A stretch of 64,000 nt of DNA from Apostichopus japonicus (GCF_037975245.1 NC_092568.1:1858001-1922000); one strand, 5' to 3'. Shown: positions 1 to 12,819, numbered from the stretch's first letter. The notes: generated by a model not told the origin, from the sequence alone. A program made the numbers and translations.

Positions 1-602
1 TGATATTGTGCATACATACTACAGTGTTGGTTACCGTTTAGAAATGTTGATGTATGACCATAAGTGAACCAAAATAAAAACAAGTATAAGACATTGAAAA
101 CAAGATTAGATCGATCGAAAATTATTGAATGTATATTCGAATAATAAGTCGTTGCTCACATTTGGAAAGATGTTTTACGTGAGATATTGCCTTCTTTGTT
201 TATTCATATATTATTTTTGTTATCTAATATATCATATACCCCAGCATCATACCCATTTGTTCTCTGGTAAGTTATGTGAAATATTATCGACTGTACACCA
301 AGAAATCGTGATTTTCGAAAGAAGAAAATAAAACAAATCCATCAGTAACAGTCGGTTTCCACAGACATGTATATATGACCGGAGGAAGATCCTGTGCTGT
401 GCCCCTGAAATGATATTGGAAAATTGTGATGATGCGACATACATAAAATGGCTCGTTTACCTAGTAGATATCTCGAAATTAGGTCACTGCATGCATGAGT
501 CTGTAAATGACACACGCGCACTAGACGAGACATGGACATTATATCAGTATAATTTATTACCATGTCATGTGTAATCAAATTTGAACGTCTTCACATAGAC
601 TT

Positions 603-832
603 CACTCTAAACAAATTAAGAGCAAAAATTCACTCATTGAGAGTTTCTGCTCAATTGAGAATTGATTTTCACAGCTTTCTTAGACTGAAATTCTACAAAT
701 TCAGTGTCACATAGAGTGGCTTATGTATGCCTCGATAGTGTGGAGTTACTGTTTGGTAAGAGTAAAAAAAAAAGAGTGCAACCATCTTTGACGCTCAGCA
801 AGAGTGAAATTTCACTGTTAGAAATAAGAGTG
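603..832. mobile_element. Candidate small CACT-terminal MITE
   Basis: The ends are imperfect inverted repeats: CACTCTAA at 603 and AAGAGTG ending at 832. About 30 bases can be paired with gaps, both arms ending in a CACTC/GAGTG block. The interior repeats GAGTG, AGAGT and CACTC many times, like the subterminal arrays of the two larger elements in this window. No clear target duplication is visible, so this is a candidate only. Confidence 0.35.
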
Positions 833-906
833 TATACAAATACACATTAAACGTGTTCCAATTACATTCACATATAATTTTAAATATTTAAAACTATTTT
901 AATCCC

Positions 907-1170
907 TACCATCTTCCCTTAATCTTCTCTTTGTCCCTATACAGATTATCTCCTACCTCTCCTTTTCCCTTTGTTGGTTTCTTTCTTCTCTCCACCCGTT
1001 GTCAGCTAATCCTCTTATATCTATCTCTTTTGTGTTCACCCTGCTCAGTAACCCTCATTAATCTGTATTCTGTGCTTGTATTTTGTCCCCTGTATTTTCT
1101 GTTTTTTGTTATTCAGCCTCTGAAGAAGATCCTGCTAGGATCGAAACGTCAGGCCCACTTACTGTTACAC
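907..1170 (+). repeat. Interspersed repeat, copy 1
   Basis: A pyrimidine-rich stretch is followed by the block CTGAAGAAGATCCTGCTAGG near 1120. The first part matches 45160-45252 in the same orientation, and the second part matches 44778-44920 in reverse complement. Reading frames through it are by-products of the repeat. The family is not identified; it could be the end of a retroelement. Confidence 0.6.
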
Positions 1171-1316
1171 ATAATGATAAAAATGTCAGTAGATACCTTC
1201 TCAATGCCTTTTAATGTCGTGGATATGTTTCTCATAAAAACTCAACGTAATTTATTTTTCAGTTAAACAAATTGTTGTAAGAATGACAATTTGAACATGT
1301 CGATTTTTATTTCTAA

Positions 1317-1318
<2 letters not shown>

Positions 1319-1394
<76 letters not shown>
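1319..1394. repeat. (AT)n microsatellite
   Basis: Uninterrupted AT dinucleotide run of about 38 copies. Confidence 0.97.
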
Positions 1395-1396
<2 letters not shown>

Positions 1397-2569
1397 GCAA
1401 CTGCTTTTGAACAGCCATTATAATCTACATATAGGTTCAAACTCTAAAACAAGATTTGTTGTACTTCCCTCGTATACCTGTGTCTCATCAACATGCAGTC
1501 CAATGTACGAGCATGAAAACGTTGCTAAATAAAATATGAAAATATTGCAAGCTATTTTCCCATTATGATGAAAACTTCGTCTATATCTTCCTTTACACCA
1601 ACCATTATAGTTACTATCCATGTGATAATCAGAGGCATGAATTCTTTCAAACATTGAAATTTATATGTCAGAGACTTTTATGTTGCCTTCGTTTCGCGAT
1701 TAAAAATAGACGCTGTCTAGCGTTAGTAAATCATAAATTTAATCATTGGATTTCTCTCCCTGTATATCTATCTTTCTGTTAACAATATGAGCTATTGACA
1801 GCGTTCTGATTTGTGAGCTGACTCTCAAACAATGCCATGGAATTACCATGGCAACTGCTTCTTTCAGTGACAAAAGAAATGTTTTTTTTATGATGAACGG
1901 GATCGTTATAGGTTTTCAAATTCATGATTTACCAGACTGATAAATGATTTCAGACATGACGTTATAAAGCAAGCCACAACACTTACTGAGTTTTTCAGTT
2001 AACTGTTTTGGATTGAGATTATGACTCAAGTCTTACTGAGCTATAGACGTAAAGACGTAAAAAAAAAAAGCGAACGATGTCTCTCGCCCCATCTGAACTT
2101 GGCTGAAATAAAAAAGATGCTCCTCATGAAATAGAAAGTTACAAAGGAGTAAACTTCACGAAATCATCGTCTCCATGTATGCCCCCTTGTTTCCATCCAA
2201 TAAATTTAAACACGTTGCGGTCACTGATTGAACGTATCTTGAGAATGCCTTCTGCGGTGGGTCCAGGTGTTAAAGAGGAGGAGGGAGGGTAGCCCTGGAG
2301 TCATCTCATGTTGAAGGATCTGGAGAAAAGTTTCACGTAAAAGGGTGCATTCCTAGTTATACTTATAGGCTATAGGTTAGGTCGCAAACACGCAAGATTG
2401 TGCTATATAACAATTATATATAAAATCAATCTTGGAAGCCATTTATATAGTGGGGATTGCAAAGATGATCCATTATGTCGGGAAGTTATGTGGGAATTCT
2501 GTGGTTTTTCCGTTTAAATCAATGTCATATATCTAACTGCCCCTTGCAGTGCGTACACTGAAAAAATAA

Positions 2570-2810
2570 ACTAGTCAATATTGCCACGGACTAACGTTAA
2601 ATTAGTTTGTAACGTTAGTCAATGCACACGAACTAGCAAAAATCTTCGTTTCATCGCTGCTTCTTAGTCAGTTTACACTGACTAAGGAAAATATAGTCGC
2701 AGCTTAGTCGATGGCGACGGACTAAGGTATTTTAACCCATGGACTAAGAACGATACGGACACCCGATTTACGCCATAATCGTAGCTTAGTCGGTCGGTCG
2801 ACGGACTAAT
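2570..2810. repeat. Left subterminal GACTAA/TTAGTC array
   Basis: About a dozen variants of ACTAGTC, TTAGTC(GG) and GGACTAA in both orientations lie directly inside the left terminus. They match the motif in the right array at 6667-7026. Likely transposase-binding sites, by analogy with other CACTA elements. Confidence 0.7.
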
Positions 2811-4453
2811 GTATTTTAACCCAATTCGATTCACTTCAATTTGGAAACCGAGAGGCAACGGCAGCTTGCTGGACTTGGCATAGTTTCATACGATCACTCT
2901 AAGCAACTTTCAACCGTAAATCACCCAAGAAGGTCTTTAGAAGAATGGAGGTATTAACTGCCATCATCGGCCTACCTGTTATTCCTTTAACTTGAAGGTA
3001 AAATTAAAGTTAATTGTTAGGCCACTGGCACTAGTACTCATGTATTATGGTTAGTGTAACGCTACCGTTGTCACGCTGGCTTTTCGCAATACACAAGTGC
3101 AATGACAGTGAGTAGCCTATAGGCTTCTACTGGGTACTGCAGTGCATTCTTAACACTAAAGTGTGCATTCTAAACACCAATTAAAAATGTGTTATGTGTG
3201 TATTGGGCTAGACTGAACAGTGGCACATAATCTTCTAATTTATTCCCAAACAAATGCTGGAACTATAAGTCTCAATAGTTTATTTGAAGTCTACACTCAT
3301 TTGGTAAAGATTTCCTGTAATATCCCATGTGAATCTAAATGGGTAGGCTTTGTGATATTGAATAAGCAAGGCTAGACCTTCAAACGTACAGTCACAGTAG
3401 GCTGAACAAATTATGTTGGCTAGTCAACGGTATTATATGTTGCGAGCAGTCAGGATGCACGCTTCAGTTCTATTTAACCTTTTCATTTATCATTTTTTAG
3501 TATTTAATTTCCGGTCACGCTCATGAAACAATTGCGACATTCCTTCACGGTCGACTTGTTTACTGTAAGAAGTATTAACCGTTTTTTCTCAGGAAAGCTT
3601 GATAGTCTGAAGTTATTATAACATGTGCTTTTAGTATACTGCCAAAAGAGTAAGTTGTTGTATTTGTATTGATATTTTATGTAGAAGTAACGGAAAATTT
3701 AGTATGTTTAGTTTGGTCTATAATTGCACGTTTTTTTTCTGTCCAATGTAGTGCAGGGTTCACTTGCGCGAATTCAAATTATTCTGTTTATGTATATGTA
3801 TATGCATCGATTCGTAGATTATGATGTTTTTTGACATTTATTTGTAATTCAAGCATATCTGTTTAGTAGCAAAGTTTAAAGGTTAAGATTAATTAGTTTT
3901 CTCTTTTTGATCCTAGATTGAATGAAACCCATTGACGTAAATAATAGATCAGATGATACAGTTTAACGCAGTTGCTAAAACTCTGGGTATTCTCTAGTCT
4001 TCGCCGGTCCATTATATACTTTAGTACTACTAGTAAGACTAAATCAAAACGACCGAAAGACAAACTTAGTGTAACAAAGTATTGATTCTCCTCTAGCCTA
4101 GGTCTAAACAGGCTTGTTATGTGAGCAAGCAAAATAACAACTAAAAACGATTAGGCCTATAAATAAGTTGGCTCAGTGCATTTCTGTTTCTAAAATTTTA
4201 TATTTTTAAAGATCATAAAAACAAACAAAGATTTAGCCCATGTTTTATTATCTCTGTATTCTGGGCATTTGATTCTGGTTGCAATGGTGATGACACTCTC
4301 GTTCAAATTTTCAGCTTTATACAGTCTGCTTCAAACTTTGGGATTGTTTTTTGAGACTATAGTGGAAGCAAATCTCACATAACTTTGTGGTGACAACTTT
4401 ATTTATTTATTTTTTCAAATGATGAATACTTTGCTGTTTCGTTTTTCCAGCAG

Positions 4454-4648
4454 GAATTGAAAAGCCAAATATCTAAGTCAAGGGTGAGGTTTCCTGTGAT
4501 GTACGACACCAGTGTGGAGGCAACAACAGAAGAGGAGAACTGTGTTATATATGGCTTAAAGACATGTTTTAAGATGATATATTGGTACCCTTCGCAGAAC
4601 AAAAGAGTTTATCCAAGAGTCCAAAAAGCAAAGGAACAAGTACCATAG
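4454..4648 (+). other. Possible exon remnant inside the first transposon
   Basis: An open frame of about 64 codons follows a pyrimidine-rich acceptor-like stretch ending in AG at 4452-4453, and stops at TAG 4646-4648. After the stop the same frame continues for about 25 codons that also look non-repetitive. The translation has mixed composition (it includes VMYDTSVEATTEEENCVIYG) and is not low complexity. I do not recognise a family. It could be a degraded exon of the element's own protein or of captured host sequence, or chance. Confidence 0.2.
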
Positions 4649-4798
4649 AGAAAAAAGATGGAAGAGTGAGTTTAACTATTGTACCCAACTGTTTAATGAT
4701 ATTAAAGATACTTTTCAAAACCTGTTTTAAAAAAAAAACAGTCTAGTATATCATTTACGTGCAAGCTTCATAAGTTTGGTCAAATTTTCACTGATCTG

Positions 4799-6036
4799 TA
4801 GAGCGGGAGTCCAGAGGGTTTGGTTAGCTGGGAAGGTAACCAATTGCCTGGTACATCACAATGTTCACAATGCATTCCTGTATATGAAACCTGACGACTG
4901 GCAAACCGACTGTGGTGGATGTGGCTGGGAGAGCAATTTTAAAGTCACCTAACAGCTAACCTAGATCAGTTTTCATGGTAACCACATCAAAGTAAGAACA
5001 ATGTGTCAGGTATGGCCCCAAGAGCAACAAATGGCCATCGCCAGTAATTATTGGTGGTGGGGTACCCCTGCCAGTGATCAACAATTGACCACTCACGGCT
5101 GACCTAGGTCAGCTCATGAGGTAACCACTTGAAACCTACTGGAAAATGTTGGTTAGGACTTCAGATACAAGGGATGGGCATTGCCAGTAATTTTTATTGG
5201 TGGGGTACCCCTGCCAGTAGACCCCCAATATGCCCATCCCCTCATTGACCTAGGTGAGCTCATGATTTGACCAGTTGAAACCTACAGGAAAATGATAGGT
5301 ATCACTTCATATGTAAGGATGGGCATTTCCAGTATTTTATATTGGTGGGCCACCACTGCCAGAGTCCGCCCATCCCTTACATATAGAATCCTGTCAATCA
5401 TTTTCCAGTAGTTTACAACTGGTTAAATCATGAGCTGACCTAGATCAATGAGGGGGGGGGGGCATTTTGGGGGTCTACTGGCAGGGGTACCCCACTAATA
5501 TAAAATACTGGAAATGCCCATCCCTTACATATGAAGTGATACCATTTTCCAGTAGTTTTCAACTGGTTACATCATGAGCTCATCTAGGTCAATGGGGGAT
5601 GGGCATTTTGGGGGTCTACTGGCAGGGGTACCCCACCAATAAAAATTACTGGCAATGCCCATCAGTTGTATCTGAAGTCCTAACCAACATTTTCCAGTAG
5701 GTTTCAAGTGGTTTCCTCATGAGCTGACCTAGGTCAGCCTTGAGGGGTCAATTATAGATCACTGGCAGGGGTACCCCACCACCAATAATTACTGGCAATG
5801 GCCATTTGTTGCTCTTGGGGCCATACCTGACACATTGTACTTACTTTGATGTGTTACCATGAAAACTGATCTAGGTTAGCTATCAGGTGACTTTAAAATT
5901 GCTCTCCCAGCCACACCCACCACAGTCGGTTTGCAAGTCGTCTGGTTTCATATACAGGAATGCACTGTGAACATTGTGATGTACAAGGCAATTGGTTACC
6001 TTCCCAGCTAACCAAACCCTCTGGGCTCCCGGTCTA
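4799..6036. repeat. 1.2 kb foldback (large inverted repeat)
   Basis: Two arms of about 0.6 kb are near-perfect reverse complements, centred near 5417. The sequence at 4801-4960 (gene-like block with GGTTTGGTTAGCTGGGAAGG) returns inverted at 5880-6030, and 5289-5350 returns at 5491-5542. Each arm is itself built of sub-repeats that alternate GATGGGCATT, GTGGGGTACCCCTGCCAG and TGACCTAGGTGAGCTCATGA blocks. A poly-G run (about 5452-5462) lies near the centre. It sits wholly inside the 2556-7050 element. Confidence 0.85.
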
Positions 6037-6666
6037 TTGGGATCATTATTAACATGATTAACATAATTATTAAGCTTTGAAAAATAACTTGGTGTTATGC
6101 TGTGCAAAGCTAATAATTATTTGGTAAAGCTGCTATTCCTGGCTTATAATTTGAGGGACCTAGATTTAAATGTATACTTCCCAATATGTTATAAAATTTT
6201 AATGTAAATGTATGTTTATGATAATGTGAGTTATCATGTGCTATATCTGTATCTGTGCTTACACGTATATCATATTTTCTGTTCACAGGTCAATTATGGT
6301 GCAGATTTTGGCTTCCTGAAGACAAGTGGGAGGCCATTTGTAGTTAGGAGAAACACTCTTTGTTCGTGAAGACTTAACTGGTGTCGATTTGGGGTACCAC
6401 TTTAAAACGAAAGTCATGAGGAACCCTTGCCCAAGATTCAACTTTGCATTATTGTGCAGTGCTATACTTTTGCGATTCATGTTTGATCAATTAACTTGTC
6501 TTAACTTGGTTGGAATAAAATCATATTTTCAGATTTTTGTTTACAGTGATTTCTTCCCTATCTGTCGAAAGTCAGCCTTTGTAGACATCAGAAGTTTTAT
6601 CAGAAATAAATACTGCCAACGTACACATTATTTGTGTTTCTTCTGCTCTCTTTTCTTTCAGTGATG

Positions 6667-7026
6667 CTAGTCAGTGAAACTAGTCGGGTTTAATTCTTTC
6701 AGTGATTCTAGTCAGTGCAACTAGTCAGTCGATACCGACTAAGAAAGGTTAGTCGGGAGAGGCACCATCCTGACTAATGTAAAACCTGCTATAAACTAGT
6801 CGGTGGCTCATATAAATTAGTCGGTAAAGACCGACTAATGTCACCAACTAATGTAACTGACTAATATACATTTACCGACTAAGAAATTGTTGATCGACTA
6901 AGTTGACGGACTAAGATGACCCACTAAGAAATCCAACTGACTAAGGAATAAATTAGTCGGTATAGCAACTGACTAAGGCTATGTTAGTCGGGAGAGGCAC
7001 CATATGGACTAACGTTATGTTAGTCG
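6667..7026. repeat. Right subterminal GACTAA/TTAGTC array
   Basis: More than twenty copies of TTAGTCGG, GACTAA and close variants lie in both orientations. They include two copies of a longer block, TTAGTCGGGAGAGGCACCAT, near 6751 and 6983. Same motif as the left array. Confidence 0.75.
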
Positions 7027-7052
7027 GTGAACCAATTTAAGTTTTCAGTGTA

Positions 7053-8620
7053 TACCCCCTCTCAAATTGAACCTTCTCCCGCCGCCCCTGGGTGTGCGTG
7101 TGTGTGTGTGTGTACGTATGTATATGACAGTGTTTGCAGTTATTTCCCAACCCATTCCTCCCAGTGTATCTCCTTAAAATGTCACCCTGCACTACAAAAT
7201 ACAGCGAGTTGTGATTCGGATTGTTTTGTGACTAAATAAAGTTATCTACTCGTGATTGTTTTGCTTCTCCTGGACCAAAACGTCTGGCTTCCTCCATTAG
7301 TTTGTCAGACATATATTTTCCTCTTAAATGAAAACTGGCCCTCCTGGGAGGGGAGTAATAAATATTCCTTATAATCGTGCTCCGTTAGCTGAAGAATATA
7401 CCACTCAGGCTTAAAGCAGTATTAAGGCATTAGAAAAAAGAAAAAAAACAGCGTTTGGTTTTGCGTTTCAAGTTTGATATCGATTTTAATTATGATACAA
7501 TGATGAGCTTCGTTTTACAGTACTGTAAACATTTTCACGTTCAACTCTCAACGAATGTGCGGATTTAATATCCCACCAAAAATTTCTTTCTCAAAGAGAT
7601 ACGATGTAATGGGAATATGCATAGCAGAGACTTATTATTCAGGGAGCTTCTAGGGCTTGAAGAAATCTGGCGATATGCCTTGATTACTTTAATTACCTGA
7701 TGAATATTCAACAAGTAACACTAATTAAGAAAGACTACTTCAATTAGTATTTTTTCACCTTTGATTTACTTTGTACATGCTACTTTAAATGAACATTAAA
7801 ACGGGTGAGTGCAGTCGTGATATATTCAGGTATAGTGACGTCACATTGACTTCATCAAGTCAAGCTCATCAGCAAGTCAATTAGCTGACAACAGCTCGAA
7901 GCTGACAGAATTAAATCAGAACGTCGATCTATAAAAGTAGCTTGTTTTCGAAACCTTCAGACTTGTTACGTTTACAATTCCACTGTCAAATTTAGACTAA
8001 AACTTGGGCATGCTTGATTATTTCCTTAGGTTTGACAGCTTCGAAGGAGCGACATAGTTAGTAGTCTATGTAATATAAAGAACACTTGTCATGAACAAGT
8101 TTCCCCAAAACCTTCTCACTCTCGACTGACGTTTTTTTTTTGCAATTCTAACAAGTAGCCTCCCCAACCACTTATGATTAAGTTTTAATGTTCTTCGTTA
8201 GTTACTATAATCTTTATTTTCTGTTACAAAGATGATTTTGCAATGTTGAATCTAAATATTGAACTTATATATAGCAACTGCAATTGAAAGGTTTTATACC
8301 CCCTCCCCCTCCCCCCCGCCCCCTCCCAAGTGGCAAAATGACAGCACCCAGAAACGACATTTAAACTTCAGAATAAACATAACGGAGCCTGCAGGACTTT
8401 CGTCGATATTGGGGTAAGACGAGTTGTTTATCGCATCCTTGAAATATTACAGCTAAAACTTTCATCGTTTTTTGCTTGAGAGCTATGCTGAATGTAGACT
8501 GAAGCTAACGTCGGAATTGTAACAACAAACCTTTCATTGTTCTGGTAAGTGCACTGCATGGTATATAGATTTTCAAGGTAAACGTCACAGGATGTTACCT
8601 CGCCGCACCTGTCCTCCAGC
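7053..8620. other. Spacer between the two CACTA elements
   Basis: No gene seen. It contains a short GT run near 7097, T and A homopolymers, and a C-rich stretch near 8300. This 1.5 kb is presumably host sequence between two independent insertions. Confidence 0.5.
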
Positions 8621-8708
8621 TACACTGTTAAAAAAAATTCTGTTAAAATACAGAATTTCTCTGGCAGCAGAGTTTCCAGGAAATGTCTGTTATTTCCAAC
8701 TGCAGATA

Positions 8709-9370
8709 ATCTATGTAAAATAAACAGTCTAAAACTGTTATTAATACAGTTTATTTCTTTCATTATAACAGTTTTTGTCCGTAAACTTACTGTACGACGA
8801 CCGTTATTTTACACCATATTCTATGTGAAATAAACAGTCTGAAACTGTTATTTAGACAGTTTTTCCCCCCAATTATAACAGTTTCTGTCCGTAAAATTAC
8901 TGTACGTCAACCGTTATTTTACACCATATTCTATGTAAAATAAACAGTCTGAAACTGTTATTTACACAGTTTTTCCCCCAATTATAACAGTTTCTGTCCG
9001 TAAAATCACTGTACGTCAACCGTTATTTTACACCATATTCTATGTAAAATAAACAGTCTAAAACTGTTATTATACAGTTTTTATTTTGCATTATAAAAGT
9101 CTTTGTCCGTAAAATTACTGTACGACGACCGTAATTTTACACTGAATTCTATGTTAAATACACAGTATGAGAGCGTAATTCATACAGTTTTTCTTTGCAT
9201 TATAAAAGTTTTCATCCGTAAATTACTATATGATGGCCGTTATTTTACACTACATTCTATGTAAAATAGACAGTCTGAAATGCTTATTTACACAGTTTTT
9301 CTTGAAATACAGTATGTCTTTTTCTCTGTAAAATAACTGTATTGTGACTTTTAATTTACTGTTTCTTTTA
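8709..9370. repeat. Left subterminal tandem array, about 110-bp unit
   Basis: Six diverging copies begin with TCTATGTAAAATAAACAGT-like sequence near 8709, 8820, 8931, 9040, 9149 and 9256. Each also contains AACTGTTATT, TATAACAGTTT and GTCCGTAAAATTACTGTACG. They lie just inside the left CACTG terminus. Confidence 0.85.
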
Positions 9371-10804
9371 GGTAAAGTCTAGTCTTTAATGTTATCTATA
9401 GTTTTTTTCCTTGCAATAAATAGGTCTTTGTCTGTAAAATTGGCTTTCAGATGGAATAACTATTATCAGTGAGATTATAAAATTAAAAAACAACTTATTG
9501 TTCTCTGAAACTTTTATTTACAACTTTAAAACTTGTTGAAACATATTTTTGAACGTCAAAACCTTAAAAGTAATATATAAGACTGAACATCATAAGGCAA
9601 TCTCTTATTGATGGCTGGGTATTTGCTGGGTGCCCCAGCCTTTCTTTTGGAAAAGGTTTTGTTATACAGACGATACTTTCATTGTTTGGAAATATACTGA
9701 TAAGTCTGTATGTGGCCATATTTGTCTCTTCGGCCACTTCAGGAAATCCTGGATCAGCCACTGAAAGTTTTCACAATTGACTGATCATAAAACACTAAGC
9801 TTTGACACCTGCTAGTTCCTTGCCCTTTCATTGCTCTACAACAAAGTTCACTCAAGGTCACTGTATTATGTAACCACAGAAACTTAGGTGTCTTCACTAT
9901 TCTTCACTTAACTTTATTACAACTATGTTCATTTCATGTATTTTTAAATGTTCTAGCAGTATTAAATATATCGCTCATATACCATATTCACTTTAATGGG
10001 CATATCAATGTTCACAGAAAATTGATACCTGTAACTGTGGTAACTCCTCTATTGCTGATAAGGATTGTATACTTTTTCTAATTTTCGTGACCTTCTTTAG
10101 CCCTTAAAGTTCAAAGTGGAAGTTAAAGACAAGGATATGTTACAATAGGTAAGAATAAAGATTAACTAATCTGTTAACCAAAGATATTGTAAATCATCTG
10201 ATCAAAAGATATATAAACAATGATTTGACCTTTGTACCCGTAAATGATTAAAAAAAGTTGTCCTTATATTCCTGTGCTTCTGCTTGAGTGGAAGGAGCAG
10301 TTTTATGAAAAGATTTCATGTTAAAATTTAGCATAGAGATTTTATGTTTTGACAACAAAATATAATTTAGATATCAAGCTTATAGCATTAACAAAATGAA
10401 CAGAATGACTTGACATCTGAAACTATTATGAATTCAAAACTTTTCTAACATTTGTGAACCTGCTTGGAAGAGTTTCAGAGTTTATGGAGTTATTGGAAAG
10501 GTGTCATAATAGCACCAAATAATAGTCTTTAACAAGTTTGTCAACAAGTAAAACCTTGTAAATATCCACCAACAAAGTAAAACACAATAGTTTGAACTCT
10601 GTATAAATGTTTAACTGTTCATTTGTAAATGAGACTTCTCTGTAGCTGGAGAGTCTATGGTTCCAGTTAAGGAGGCTCAAGAGGCTCGCTAACATTTTCT
10701 CAACTAGGAACACCTTAAATCAACTAAGTGACCTAGATTTATAATTCAACGTTACCAAATTGTCAGACTAATGTGACGAATCATGGGAAGTGCCTGAAAA
10801 GCAT
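9371..10804. other. Gene-free part of the CACTA element
   Basis: This is sequence between the left subterminal array and the last exon of the SAMD3-like gene, so it includes that gene's 3' UTR. I see no other coding potential. Confidence 0.5.
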
Positions 10805-10934
10805 TTAGACTGTCCAATCTGACTCAAATTCCTTCAGGTTTCCAACCAAAGCCAAAATTTTTGGGTTGACAGGATAGCTCTTCTTGGATTTGGGGGTCTT
10901 TCTTCCCTTTTCTGGATTCAATCCAACAAAGCAG
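10805..10934 (-). CDS. SAMD3-like terminal exon
   Basis: 130 nt after the acceptor CTTTGCAG. It encodes CFVGLNPEKGRKTPKSKKSY, PVNPKILALVGNLKEFESDW and TV, then a stop at 10805-10807. The CFxGxNPExG motif followed by a Lys-rich stretch and a VNPKILxLVxNL tail marks the family's C-terminus. Confidence 0.78.
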
Positions 10935-11698
10935 CTGCAAAGAGGAGCAAAAATTAGAACTGTGAAATCATAAAGTTCAAATAAGTTAGCAATTATTAAA
11001 CCATTTAACAATTAATTTCCTTTGGTCTCAAATTTACACTACAGTATGACATACATGATAGTAAGATATGGTCAAAATATGATGTGACACAACTCAGTTT
11101 CCAATTGTAAGTGTGCTCACTGGTGTTGATAGAAGCAATTGAGCTGGATACCTGTCTTAATTTACAAGCCTTTGGAATTCAACAGTTTTCTAGGAAATCA
11201 TGATCTGAAAAGAAGAGCTAATTTGTGAATCCTCTTTTAATTTCAATTTTGTTCAGTTTAAGCTGATACCCTATAGTTGTAACAAATTGTGAGGTGTTCT
11301 CAGTAATTAACCAAACTCATACATTCCCACCCTTCTCCAAAATAATAAAACATGCCATTCAACTATTTACACTAACTTTCCATTGGTGAAAATTATGTAA
11401 AGGTCATCAATGTTTACAAAAGGTTACCAAAGCTGCTGTTATTCTTGGACCACAACAAATAGTACAAAATAAGTAAATCAGCTGTAACTGAGAACAGAGT
11501 ATGGTTTATTTCAATGATCTGCCCAGGAGTTGAGTTAACTGCAATTTGTTGATTTTTTTCTATATTGGTACCTTTATGATCGGCTGATCTTTTGAAGGTG
11601 GCTAATAATATGCATACACTCTTACATTCCATGTCAAGGGAATGTCCACACAAAATAACAATGGTTAACTATTACTAGGGTACTTTCAGCCTACTCAC

Positions 11699-11867
11699 CG
11701 CTGGATAAACTCCATTAAAGTTGCACCTTCAGATGGATACTCAATGTTTAAGATGAAAAACATTGCAAACAGCATGATCATTGCACTTTCAAAAGTTTGA
11801 ATGTGGTCATTAACAATAACCATGTCTACTGCCAACATAAACTTTCTTCCAGTGTACATGTTTGGAC
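11699..11867 (-). CDS. SAMD3-like exon 3
   Basis: 169 nt with acceptor TTGCAG and donor GTGAGT. It encodes NMYTGRKFMLAVDMVIVNDH, IQTFESAMIMLFAMFFILNI and EYPSEGATLMEFIQ, ending with the first two bases of an Arg codon. The LxFIQR-CF junction with the next exon is typical of the family. Confidence 0.75.
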
Positions 11868-12819
11868 CTGCAAAAAATAAATATCAATTAGAACTATTAA
11901 GAGAATGTTCATTTAAAGTTAATGCCACTGCTATGACTACCACTACTTTACAGTTGCAGCGTGAATATACTCCAACTCGCGTGCACTAATGGGTCATTAT
12001 TTTTTATTCAATATTATTTTTACCGGTATTCAAGGTTTGTTTCGGATGTATTTCGATATATTCGTTGATGGCAGATTTCAATATTGTCGGTGTGGATATG
12101 AAAGAAAAAACGGTTTATCTGATATATCGATTTACTGAGGCACCCTAGATCAGCAACACAAAAATGACATTAAAAATGTTGCAATGGTCAACCAAAATGT
12201 TTTTACCACACATGAAGTCAAAAATGGGCTATAGTTCTTGAGTTTCATGTTACATGCTGAGCATCAAATGCACACATGCATGCTGAATTGATGCTGTAAC
12301 AGAGTTTTCCCAGTTAAATCTCAGATTGACCCATGACTTTGTCTTCCACAGGTGACTGTGCACTATGAGGTGTCATTGACACACTTGCCAACATATAACT
12401 TCCTAGGTTTCTCTAATCAAAGATTCTCAAATTTTGACCACTGTTGATTCAAGTGACCACACCTACATACCACATGAGATCTGTCCAAGATTCCCTTCTT
12501 GAGATATCATGTTTACAAAGTTATCACAGTTTCACCTCTGTTGACCCCAAATGATCTTTGACCTTTGCCAAAAACAATAGGCTTCTTGTACTCTATCGGG
12601 TACACCCACATGCCAACTATGAAATCTATCTAAGCTTCCTTTCATGAGAAATTGTGTTTACAAGGTAGGCATCAGTAAAATACATACACATGCACAAATA
12701 CTCACCATCACAAATTTCAAAGGTTACAACTATCATCCAAACCAAAAAGGGGAAAAAGAGCAGTGTATATGTACTGGAGGAAATGCATATTAGAGCAAAA
12801 TCCTCCAAATGCTTCTCAC

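Larger units (their letters stand above)
1..2555. other. Non-genic flank with repeats
   Basis: I see no reading frame with family resemblance or convincing splice sites here. The stretch contains a candidate small inverted-repeat element (603-832), an interspersed repeat (907-1170) and an AT microsatellite (1319-1394). From 1395 to 2555 it is AT-rich sequence in which I recognise nothing. Confidence 0.6.
2556..7050. mobile_element. Non-autonomous CACTA (EnSpm)-type transposon
   Basis: The element opens with CACTGAAAA at 2556 and closes with the reverse complement TTTTCAGTG ending at 7050. It is flanked on both sides by TA (2554-2555 and 7051-7052), a two-base target duplication. Inside each end lies a dense array of GACTAA/TTAGTC motifs in both orientations, the layout expected of CACTA subterminal transposase-binding repeats. 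The 4.5 kb interior has no transposase reading frame, only a possible exon remnant near 4454 and a large foldback (4799-6036). CACTG termini are known for animal members of this superfamily. The superfamily call is inference from ends and duplication size; a Tc1-like origin would also give TA but not the subterminal arrays. Confidence 0.72.

Noticed and set aside
931-1266. 111-codon plus-strand frame
   Set aside because: Lies in an interspersed repeat that recurs, partly inverted, at 44778-45252; not a host gene.
5883-6107. 74-codon minus-strand frame
   Set aside because: Lies in an arm of the foldback; its mirror is near 4801-4960. No family marks.
8709-9370. CRISPR-like array
   Set aside because: Diverging 110-bp tandem repeats in animal DNA just inside a transposon end.
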